The notes under the pieces were generated by a model. That model was not told where the DNA came from, made no database searches, and was given only the letters and a program-made list of their open reading frames with translations. From Deltaproteobacteria bacterium (lineage in GTDB: Bacteria > Myxococcota_A > UBA9042 > DTJE01): DNA of 64,000 nt. Below are positions 51,644 through 59,658 of the stretch, in pieces. The stretch covers positions 124,001-188,000 of the forward strand of contig JAKPOP010000017.1 in assembly GCA_029547805.1 (NCBI GenBank), given 5' to 3'. The stretch's first letter is position 1; every line of letters begins with the position of its first letter. A program made the translations under genes and the position numbers.

Positions 51644-54289
51644 GTGACCCGCCGCCCCAGCATTCGCCGTGTGCCGGCCCAAGGCCATCCTCGGAAGGAG
51701 GGGAAGGGCTCCGCCCATCCGGAGGCGCGACGATGTCGCGATGGCAACAAAGCCATCGCTCCTTCCGGCTGGCGAAACGCGCCCTGGCGGAATCGTCCGA
51801 GGGTGCGCAGCCCCCTGCCCTGGCTGATGCCCCTGGTGCTGCTGGCCGGTCCGGTGGCGGCCTCGCCCCTTCGGGAGGCCGAGACACTGGCGCTGGTTCC
51901 CGGCGACCGGGTGCTGCTGATCTACGACTCCCGGGAGGAAGCCCGGGAGGACCGGAATCCCCTGGTGGGACCGGTGGCCGAGACCCTCGCGGCCATGGGC
52001 CTCGGGGTTCGCTGGTGGGACTGGGCCGAGGGGGCTCCCGGGGACCTTTCGGGCATCCGGGGCGTCGTGACGGGATTCCGAGACGGTCGGATGCCCGATG
52101 CGCGGGCCCACGTGGCCTTCGCCGCCGACCTGATCCAGCACGGGATCCGCTACGTGGTGCTGGGTTCCTTCGGCGCATTCCAGGAGGACCGGGACGGGAG
52201 TTTCCTGCCGGCCGAGGAGGTGAACCGGGTCTTCCGCCCGCTGGGGGTCCGCTACGACGCCTGGTGGACCGACGACCCCACCCGCTTCACCACCCGGGTG
52301 CAGGACCCGCGCCTCGGGGCCCCCGATGCCGTACGGGCCCAGGACGTCCGGCACTTCTTCCAGATCACGCCGATCCGGCCCGATGTCCACCTCTGGGTCT
52401 CGGGGCAGCGCACCGACCCCGCGGAACCCCGGTCGGCTCCGGTCTTCACCAGCGCCATGGGGGGCCTGGCGCTCACACGGTATCTCTTTGTCGAAGACGA
52501 CCCCCCGAGGCTCCGGTCCGGTCTGGACCTCCGGCCCTTCCTGGAGGAGGCCCTGGCCCTGGGGCCCCGGGCGCCAGGCACCCCGCTCGTGATCCACGAC
52601 CCTTCGTCCAGCGATTCCCGCCGGGTCCTGAAGAGCCTCTCCCAGGCCGCCTCCTACCTCGGGATCTCCCTGGCCACGGTGCAGGTGGACCAGGGGGCCT
52701 GGCTGCGTCCCTGCGACCTCCGGGGATTCCGATCCGTCGTGCTGGCGCTGCCGGAGGTCCCCTCGCCCCTCGACGGATACCTGAAGGGCCTGCTGACCCA
52801 GTACCTCTCGGAAGGGGGGCGCGTGGTGGCGCCCCTGCCCCTCCGGAACCCCCAGTTGGCCCCGGTGATCGGCGGGACTCCCGGAGCCCCGGCGGTCCCC
52901 GCCCGCATCCGTCAGTTGCAGTTCGAGGCCTCGGCCTTTCCGGGACTGGACGGCTTCCAGGTGACCGTGGACGACGAGGATGCCTGGAATGCCCTGGCAC
53001 CGGCCATCCGGAAGTCCTGCACGGCCTGGATCCGGGGCCGGGCCGCGCCGGGGGCCGGCCCCGAGGTGCCCCTGGCATGGCGCTGCCGGGAGGATGCAGG
53101 GGAGGTCTCGGCCCTCGGGGTCTGGGAGTTCGCGGACCGGGCCTACCTGGGCATCCTGGCCCAGGCCCTGCTCGACGGGCAGGGGATGTTTGCGATGCCA
53201 GTGCTGGCGGCTCGCCTCGAGTTCGTCGACGACTGCCCCCTGCCCATGACCGGCCGGGAACTGCCGGCGATGGGCAAGTCGGACATCCGGTTCTACCTCG
53301 ACGACTTCCTCGGGACCCTGCTGGACCTCTCCCGGCGCCACGACCTCCGACCGACGGTCCTGGCGGTCTTCACCTACGACGACCGCACCGAGGGCCCCTA
53401 CGGGGAACCCTGGCCCGGCCCGACCCGGGAGTCCTCGCTGGAGATGGCACGACGCCTGATCGACCAGGGCCTCCCCATCGGCATCCACGGCATCACCCAC
53501 GTCTCCCCGGCACTCTCGGGCGGGGTGAATCGCCCCTTCCCGGGGGAAGGCGCCCTTCGGGAGTCGTTCCGGGCGGCCCGACAGGCATACCTGGACCTCT
53601 TCGGTCCAGAGAACCGCCCGGCAGTCTACGTCCCGCCCAACGACTACATCGACCGGGCAGGCAAGCGGGCCCTGGTGCAGGCGGTCCCCGAGGTGCAGGT
53701 GCTGGCATCGGTCCTCTCGGGGTCGGACGTGGAGACCTCCCAGGACCTTGGCATCGACACCGAGGAGCCCTCCCTGGTGGCCCTTCCCCGGACCTGGGCG
53801 GGGATGCGCCTCGAGGGCGAGGCGGCGATGGGCCTGGTCAACGGACTCCTCTTGCAGGTGGTCTCCTCCCACTTCCTGCACCCCGACGACGCCCTGGACC
53901 CGGAACGCTCCGGAGGGCTGCCCTGGGGGTCCCTGAAGGCCGCCTGGGAGCAGGCCTGCCGGGAACTGGTGACCCGCTTCGGCTACCTGCGACCCATGAC
54001 CGCCCTGGAGGCGGCCGGGATGGTCCGGCTGGAGGCCGCGACAGGCCTGCGAATCGATCGCCCGGGACCGGGTATTCTGGAGGTCCGGCGGGCCTCGGGC
54101 CATCCGGGGTCCCTGCCCCTCCTGGTCCGGTTGCCGCCGGGGTGTCGCCCCCGCTGGACCGGCGGACGCCCCCGGACGTCCCACCCGGCCTCTGGGCGTC
54201 ACCTGGTGGACATGGAGGCCTCGACATTGACCGCGACCTGTGAGCCGTCCGGCCTGGCCGGGAGTCCCCGGACCCAATCGGAGAAATGA
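51644..54289 (+). CDS. DUF2194 polysaccharide deacetylase-like protein (Pel operon)
   Basis: 881 residues from GTG 51644 behind GGGAGGAGG. A GTG at 51803 would instead give a standard signal peptide (SPLPWLMPLVLLAGPVAAS), so the first 53 residues may not be made. N-terminal part: a glutamine-amidotransferase-like Rossmann region (VLLIYDSREEAREDRNPLVG). C-terminal part: a CE4-type deacetylase fold with likely metal ligands Asp553/554 (YLDDF) and His615/His619 (IHGITH). DUF2194 proteins accompany pelF/pelG in the Gram-positive pelDEADAFG clusters, where the DA protein takes the place of PelA. Stop overlaps PelD. Confidence 0.8.
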   Translation: MTRRPSIRRVPAQGHPRKEGKGSAHPEARRCRDGNKAIAPSGWRNAPWRNRPRVRSPLPWLMPLVLLAGPVAASPLREAETLALVPGDRVLLIYDSREEAREDRNPLVGPVAETLAAMGLGVRWWDWAEGAPGDLSGIRGVVTGFRDGRMPDARAHVAFAADLIQHGIRYVVLGSFGAFQEDRDGSFLPAEEVNRVFRPLGVRYDAWWTDDPTRFTTRVQDPRLGAPDAVRAQDVRHFFQITPIRPDVHLWVSGQRTDPAEPRSAPVFTSAMGGLALTRYLFVEDDPPRLRSGLDLRPFLEEALALGPRAPGTPLVIHDPSSSDSRRVLKSLSQAASYLGISLATVQVDQGAWLRPCDLRGFRSVVLALPEVPSPLDGYLKGLLTQYLSEGGRVVAPLPLRNPQLAPVIGGTPGAPAVPARIRQLQFEASAFPGLDGFQVTVDDEDAWNALAPAIRKSCTAWIRGRAAPGAGPEVPLAWRCREDAGEVSALGVWEFADRAYLGILAQALLDGQGMFAMPVLAARLEFVDDCPLPMTGRELPAMGKSDIRFYLDDFLGTLLDLSRRHDLRPTVLAVFTYDDRTEGPYGEPWPGPTRESSLEMARRLIDQGLPIGIHGITHVSPALSGGVNRPFPGEGALRESFRAARQAYLDLFGPENRPAVYVPPNDYIDRAGKRALVQAVPEVQVLASVLSGSDVETSQDLGIDTEEPSLVALPRTWAGMRLEGEAAMGLVNGLLLQVVSSHFLHPDDALDPERSGGLPWGSLKAAWEQACRELVTRFGYLRPMTALEAAGMVRLEAATGLRIDRPGPGILEVRRASGHPGSLPLLVRLPPGCRPRWTGGRPRTSHPASGRHLVDMEASTLTATCEPSGLAGSPRTQSEK

Positions 54290-55731
54290 AGATGGCGGCG
54301 GAGACCTGGACACGTTCTCGATACACCCGGCAGATCCACAGCCTCACGGAGGCACTGGTGGGGCTCCTGCTGCTGATCGTCCTGAACTGGTTCGCCTTTC
54401 CGGACGACCCGGGCTATCTCTCGGTGAACCCCCATCCCTTCCTGTTCCTGGTGATCCTGGTGGCCTCCCGCTACGGCACCTTCGACGGCTTCATCACGGG
54501 GATCCTGGCCGCGGCGGTCTACCTGGGGTACGTCTTCTGGGGCCGGGACCTGGAGGCCGTGCGTCAGACCTCGGACTTCGCCCTGTTCCTGCCGGCCTAC
54601 CTCTTCGTGATCCTGGGCCTGCTGCTGGGGGAGATCCGGGAGGCGGCCAACCGGGACGTCACCACCCTGGGACAGGAGGTCCGGCGGCTGCGGGCCGAAC
54701 TCGAGGAGACCCGGCAGCGGACGCAGGTCCTCGAGAAGGTCAAGGAGGAACTGCAGCAGCGGGTCCTGGCCTCCGACGACCCCCTGGTCCGGATCTCCGA
54801 AACCGCCACGCGCCTCGCGACGCAGACCCCCGACGAGGCCTGCCCGGCGATCCTGGACCTGGTGGAACGGTTCGTGATGCCCGAGAAGTTCGCCATCTAC
54901 CTCGCGGTGGAGGCTCCCGGTGGCGTGCTGGGGCAGCCGACCCCCGAGGCCTTCGAACTGCGCCTCTCCCGGGGCTGGGACCGCCCCGACGAGTTCCCTC
55001 ACCGGCTGGACGGGAGCCACCCGGCGGTCCAGGCGGCTCTGACGCGGAGGCAGGTGGCCAGCATGGCATCGATGGACCCCGACACGACCACGGACATCGT
55101 GGCCTGCGCCCCGATCATCGAACCCCATCGGGACCAGGTCCTCGCGCTGCTCGTGATCGAGCGAATCCCCTTCCTTCGCCTGAACCAGATGACGCTCAAC
55201 CACCTCCACACGATTGCGGGCTGGGCCGGCAAGACGATGGGGGACGCCCGGCAGTTGGGAGACGCCCAGGAGGCCCGGGTGGACGACCCGGTCTCGGGGG
55301 TCTTCCACTTCCGCTTCCTGTCCCGGCGGCTCACGGAGGAGGCCCAGCGGGTGCGCCGCTACGGGGGGAACTGCGCCTACCTCGTGGTCCACTGCCCCCA
55401 GTTCCAGGAACTGACGCCGGGGGATCAGCGGATCTTCCTCCGGGAGACCGGCACCCTCCTGAAGCGCCTGTTGCGGACGATGGACGTGGTGGGCATCCAC
55501 CGGGAGCCGGGCTTCTTCGGCCTGATCCTGCCGTCCACGACGCCCCATCAGGCCCTGGTCGTCACCGCCCGGATCAACGAGGCCTTCCGAAAGACCTTCG
55601 GGGGATACGGGTCCCGGTTCGACCGCCTCACGATCCGGATGGGACTGGCCACGACGACCGCCTCGGAGCCCCTGTCCGAGGCCCGATTGATGGAGTACGC
55701 GGAGCGGTTGGACCTGCGGGAGGCCCACTGA
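54286..55731 (+). CDS. pelD: PelD-like c-di-GMP receptor
   Basis: 481 residues. Four membrane spans at about 22-38, 50-62, 67-86 and 97-115, a coiled coil (120-160), a GAF domain (about 165-320) and a degenerate GGDEF domain (about 335-475). The inhibitory-site RxxD is intact as Arg397-Thr-Met-Asp400; five residues on, the GGDEF motif reads REPGF (406-410), so no cyclase activity is expected. This is the PelD layout of Pseudomonas, where c-di-GMP binding switches on Pel synthesis. ATG 54286 overlaps the previous stop; ATG 54292 is an alternative. The operon continues with PelE after 28 bp. Confidence 0.92.
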   Translation: MKMAAETWTRSRYTRQIHSLTEALVGLLLLIVLNWFAFPDDPGYLSVNPHPFLFLVILVASRYGTFDGFITGILAAAVYLGYVFWGRDLEAVRQTSDFALFLPAYLFVILGLLLGEIREAANRDVTTLGQEVRRLRAELEETRQRTQVLEKVKEELQQRVLASDDPLVRISETATRLATQTPDEACPAILDLVERFVMPEKFAIYLAVEAPGGVLGQPTPEAFELRLSRGWDRPDEFPHRLDGSHPAVQAALTRRQVASMASMDPDTTTDIVACAPIIEPHRDQVLALLVIERIPFLRLNQMTLNHLHTIAGWAGKTMGDARQLGDAQEARVDDPVSGVFHFRFLSRRLTEEAQRVRRYGGNCAYLVVHCPQFQELTPGDQRIFLRETGTLLKRLLRTMDVVGIHREPGFFGLILPSTTPHQALVVTARINEAFRKTFGGYGSRFDRLTIRMGLATTTASEPLSEARLMEYAERLDLREAH

Positions 55732-55759
55732 GGTTCGCCCCGGGAGAACCGGAGGGGAT

Positions 55760-56794
55760 ATGGAACGGACCACGACGCCATCCGGCCTGATGCTGGCTGC
55801 GCTGGAATCGGTCCTGGAGGCCGAGGCCCTCGTGCTGCTGCTGCACGACTTCGGCCTCTCCCCCTTCTGGCGGGTCCTGCTCCCCCTGGGAGCCCACCTG
55901 CTGGCCCTGACGCTGCTGGCCGTGGGGCTCGTGCGCCCCTGGAACTTCCGGGACCCCTCGGATCGCGCCTGGGCGGTCCTGGGCCTGAGCCTGACGCTGC
56001 CCTTGCCGCTGTTCGGGTTCCTGGGCTTCCTGGCGATCTACGCCGCAATGCAGGGCCGGAAGGCGGGAGGCGGGGACCTCCTGAAGGACTTCCAGCAGTA
56101 CATCTCCTACGACCCCATCGCCTTGCCCCAACGAGGCGCCCTGGAACCGGACCTCTTCCTGAAGGCCGAGGTGGACATCGCGCCGCTGCGGGAGATCCTG
56201 GCCGGCGACGACGTCCCCCTGAAGCGAGGGGCCATCCTCTCCCTCTCCCGCCTTCCCCGGGCCGAGGCGGTGGCCCTGCTGAAACAGGCCCTCACGGACG
56301 AGTCCCGGGAGATCCGCTACTACGCCAGCAACGCCCTCTCGGAGATGGAGAAGGAGTTCAATGACCGGATCTTCCGCCTGACCCGGGAGGTCGAACGCAA
56401 TCCGACCCAGGAGGAGCGGCACCTGGAACTGGCCCGGACGGTGCTGGAGTACACCTCCTCGGGCCTCCTGGACCAGGCCATCATCCCGTATTTCCACGAG
56501 ATCGCCCAGCGGACCCTGGACCGGGCCGCCCTGAACCCGAGACACTCGCCGGAGGTGGACACGCTGCTGGGCGAGGTCTATCGCCGCCTGGGGCGCCAGG
56601 ACAAGGCCCGGGAGGTGCTGGAGGACCTGGCGAACCGGGAGCAGCGGGACCCGGGGATCTTCCTCGCCCTGGCGGAGATGGCCTTCACGTCGGGACGGCT
56701 GGGCGAGGCCCGGCGATGGGTCCAGGAGGGGATCGGCAGATTCCCCGAGGACCCGCGCCTGATCCAACTGCAGGAGGTGCTGGGCAACCCATGA
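55760..56794 (+). CDS. pelE: PelE-like membrane TPR protein
   Basis: 344 residues. Two or three membrane spans at the N-terminus (LLPLGAHLLALTLLAVGLV; LSLTLPLPLFGFLGFLAIY), then about 200 helical residues: HEAT-like (PLKRGAILSLSRLPRAEAVALLKQAL) followed by TPR-like repeats (LLGEVYRRLGRQDKAREVLEDL, LALAEMAFTSGRLGEA). This is the architecture of PelE, an inner-membrane TPR scaffold that works with PelD, PelF and PelG. It has little sequence identity of its own, so the call rests on position and layout. It ends in a 4-base overlap with pelF. Confidence 0.82.
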   Translation: MERTTTPSGLMLAALESVLEAEALVLLLHDFGLSPFWRVLLPLGAHLLALTLLAVGLVRPWNFRDPSDRAWAVLGLSLTLPLPLFGFLGFLAIYAAMQGRKAGGGDLLKDFQQYISYDPIALPQRGALEPDLFLKAEVDIAPLREILAGDDVPLKRGAILSLSRLPRAEAVALLKQALTDESREIRYYASNALSEMEKEFNDRIFRLTREVERNPTQEERHLELARTVLEYTSSGLLDQAIIPYFHEIAQRTLDRAALNPRHSPEVDTLLGEVYRRLGRQDKAREVLEDLANREQRDPGIFLALAEMAFTSGRLGEARRWVQEGIGRFPEDPRLIQLQEVLGNP

Positions 56795-58275
56795 AGGCGG
56801 ACGTCTGCATGATCCTGGAGGGGTCCTATCCCTACGTGGTCGGGGGGGTCTCGACCTGGATCCATGACCTGGTGACCAGCCTGTCGGACGTCTCCTTCCA
56901 CCTGGTCCACATCGGCGTCGGGATCGAAAGCCCCCGGAAGATGCGCTACACGCTGCCGCCCAACGTGCTGCAGTTCCAGCAGATCCCCCTCATGGAATCG
57001 ATCCCCTGGAGAGGCCCCCGTTTCCGGCAGAAGCGCCGATCCTGGGAGGCCGTCGCCCGTTTCCTGGAGGACCTGTCCCGGGACGACACCTCGGGCTTCC
57101 GGGACCTCCTCCACGCCCTGGACCCCCGGTCTCCCGAGGCGATCACCCCCTATGACGTCTTCCACGGGAAGCCCTTCTGGAACCTCCTGGTCCAGTGGTA
57201 CCGGCAGCATTTCCCGGACTTCTCGTTCCTGGACTACTTCTGGACCCTGCGGTTCATGGCCCTGCCGCTGTTCCGGGTCCTCTATGCCGAGGTCCCCCCG
57301 GCCCGCCTCTACCACGCCACCTGCACCGGGTACGCGGGCCTCCTGGGGGCCGTGGCCTCCATCCGGACCGGGGCCCCCCTGGTCCTCACGGAGCACGGCA
57401 TCTACACCAACGAGCGCATGATCGAGATCACCCAGGCCCAGTGGATCTACCGGGAGCGGACCTCCTCCCTGGTGCCCACGCGGCAGGTCGGCGCGCTGCA
57501 GAATCTCTGGATGCGGAAGTTCGAGGTCCTCTCGCGCCTGTCCTATGCCCAGGCGACCCGCATCTTCACCCTTTACGAGGGCAACCGGCAGATGCAGATC
57601 CAGGGCGGCGCCCCGCCGGACCGCTGCGAGATCATCCCCAACGGCATCGACCTGGAACGCTACGACGCGATGCACCTGGCTCGCCAGGAGAAGCTCCGGG
57701 GGCCACCGCGGGTCTGCATGGTGGGCCGGGTGGCGCCCATCAAGGACGTCAAGACCTTCATCCGGGCCGCCCGGATGGTCCACGAGGAGATGCCGGAGGT
57801 GCGCTTCGAGGTCCTGGGCGGGACCGACGAGGACGAGTCCTATCTGGAGGAGTGCCAGCGCCTGGTCAAGGTGCTGTCGCTGAAGCCCGTCTTCGACTTT
57901 CCCGGCGCGGTGGACATGAAGGAGCACTACCCGTCCATCTCGGTGCTGGTGCTGACCAGCATCTCCGAGGCCCAGCCCTTCGTGCTGCTGGAGGCGATGC
58001 GGGTCGGAATCCCGGTGGTGGCCACCAGCGTCGGGGCCTGCGCGGAACTGGTCCTCGGGTCCGGGAGCGACGACGAGGCCCTGGGACCGGCGGGGTTCAT
58101 CACCAACGTCCGGTCGCCCCGGGAGACCGCCGACGCGATCCTGGCCCTGCTCCGGGACCCGGAGATGGCCCGGCGGATGGGCGAGACCGGCCGGGAACGG
58201 GTGGGCCGCTACTACATCCGAAGGAAGATGCTGGAGGAATACCGCGGGGTGTATCGCGGTCTCTGCGGGGGGTGA
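56791..58275 (+). CDS. pelF: PelF glycosyltransferase
   Basis: 494 residues, cytoplasmic GT4-family GT-B glycosyltransferase that polymerises Pel, probably from UDP-GlcNAc or UDP-GalNAc. N-terminal acceptor lobe starts ILEGSYPYVVGGVSTWIHDL, a PelF hallmark. The donor lobe has MVGRVAPIKDVKTFI and the GT4 E-x7-E motif (SEAQPFVLLEAM). ATG 56791 overlaps the PelE stop as ATGA. Length matches PelF. PelG follows three bases later. Confidence 0.95.
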   Translation: MKADVCMILEGSYPYVVGGVSTWIHDLVTSLSDVSFHLVHIGVGIESPRKMRYTLPPNVLQFQQIPLMESIPWRGPRFRQKRRSWEAVARFLEDLSRDDTSGFRDLLHALDPRSPEAITPYDVFHGKPFWNLLVQWYRQHFPDFSFLDYFWTLRFMALPLFRVLYAEVPPARLYHATCTGYAGLLGAVASIRTGAPLVLTEHGIYTNERMIEITQAQWIYRERTSSLVPTRQVGALQNLWMRKFEVLSRLSYAQATRIFTLYEGNRQMQIQGGAPPDRCEIIPNGIDLERYDAMHLARQEKLRGPPRVCMVGRVAPIKDVKTFIRAARMVHEEMPEVRFEVLGGTDEDESYLEECQRLVKVLSLKPVFDFPGAVDMKEHYPSISVLVLTSISEAQPFVLLEAMRVGIPVVATSVGACAELVLGSGSDDEALGPAGFITNVRSPRETADAILALLRDPEMARRMGETGRERVGRYYIRRKMLEEYRGVYRGLCGG

Positions 58276-58278
58276 TCG

Positions 58279-59649
58279 ATGGCGGGAATCGGCTTCCGGC
58301 TCCGGGAGATGGCCCAGCGCAGGACCTTCTCCGAATGGCTGAAGCTCTACACCTACGCCGCCCTGGTCTTCTCGGGACCCTGGATCGTGAGCATCCTGGG
58401 GCTCGCCGCCCTGTCGATCTTTGCGATGCCGGCATTGCAGGACCGGGACATCCAGCTCTTCACCGTCGTGGTGGTCTACGTCCACTGCTTCAGCCTGATC
58501 ACGACGGGCATGCTCCAGCTCGTCGTGACGCGTTTCGTCTCGGACCGCTTCTACCTCCGAGACCCCGAGGCCGTCGTCCCGGCCTTCGTGGGGTCCCTGG
58601 CCACCACGGTGCTGTTCCAGACCCTGACCGGAGCCATCGCGCTCTATTTCCTGGAATTCTCGTTCCTGCAGAAGGTGGTGACCCTGGGGCTCTATGTGAC
58701 GATCTCCGTGGTCTGGATCGAGATGCTGTTCCTGTCGGCGGCCAAGGACTACGCAAATATCGTCGCCGCCTTCGCAATCGGCTACCTGGCCTCGTTCCTG
58801 CTGGCCCAGGTCCTCTCCCGCTTCTTCGGCCTGGACGGTCTCTCGGTGGGCTTCCTGATGGGCCAGGTGCTGCTGCTGATGCTGCTGATGCACCGGATCT
58901 TCGCCGAGTACCGCTTCCAGATGTCCTTCAGTTTCGAATTTCTGGGACACCTGCGGCGCTACCCGGTGCTGGCGCTCATCGGCGTGACGTACAACCTGGG
59001 GATCTGGGTGGACAAGATCCTGTTCTGGTACGGCCCCGACGGCGTGCCGATCCACTCGTGGCTCCACACCCACTTCCCCTACGACTCGGCCATGTTCATC
59101 GCCTACCTGACCCTGCTGCCGACCCTGGCCATCTTCCTGCTGCGGATCGAGACGGACTTCTACCTGCGCTACAAGTCCTACTACGGCACGATCCTCCAGA
59201 AGGCGCCCCTGGACCTGATCGAGCAGCGCCGGGCGGAGATGGTGAAGGTCCTGCGGGAATCAGCCCGGACCGTGCTGATCTGGCAGGGCGCGGTGACGAC
59301 GCTGGTCTTCCTGGTGATGCCGTTCCTGGTGTCCCTGATGGGCATCGACCCGGAACAGGTCCCGGTCTTCCGGGTGGCCACCCTGGGTGCCTTCTTCCAC
59401 GGGGGCCTGCTGGTCCTGCTGATCCTGATCCTCTACTTCGATTTCCGGGGATCGGCATTGCTGGTGTCGATGGTCTTCCTGGGCCTCAATGGCGGGCTGA
59501 CCTGGGCGACGCTCGGCGTCGGGCGGGAGTTCCAGGGGTTCGGCTACCTGGGGGCCACGATGGTTTCGATGTTGCTGGCCCTGGGGGTCTTCCGCAACCG
59601 GATCCGCAACCTGGAATACCTGACGTTCATGCGCCAGCCCGTCCGCTGA
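58279..59649 (+). CDS. pelG: PelG membrane transporter
   Basis: 456 residues with about twelve hydrophobic spans. A polysaccharide-transporter (MOP-like) family protein that moves the Pel polymer across the inner membrane with PelF. Landmarks: LRRYPVLALIGVTYNLGIWVDK and WYGPDGVPIHSWLHTHFPYDSAMFIAYLT, the latter typical of PelG. Length normal. It is the last gene of the operon; convergent hrpB ends 9 bp downstream, and no terminator hairpin fits in between. Confidence 0.94.
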   Translation: MAGIGFRLREMAQRRTFSEWLKLYTYAALVFSGPWIVSILGLAALSIFAMPALQDRDIQLFTVVVVYVHCFSLITTGMLQLVVTRFVSDRFYLRDPEAVVPAFVGSLATTVLFQTLTGAIALYFLEFSFLQKVVTLGLYVTISVVWIEMLFLSAAKDYANIVAAFAIGYLASFLLAQVLSRFFGLDGLSVGFLMGQVLLLMLLMHRIFAEYRFQMSFSFEFLGHLRRYPVLALIGVTYNLGIWVDKILFWYGPDGVPIHSWLHTHFPYDSAMFIAYLTLLPTLAIFLLRIETDFYLRYKSYYGTILQKAPLDLIEQRRAEMVKVLRESARTVLIWQGAVTTLVFLVMPFLVSLMGIDPEQVPVFRVATLGAFFHGGLLVLLILILYFDFRGSALLVSMVFLGLNGGLTWATLGVGREFQGFGYLGATMVSMLLALGVFRNRIRNLEYLTFMRQPVR

Positions 59650-59658
59650 TCGGACCCC

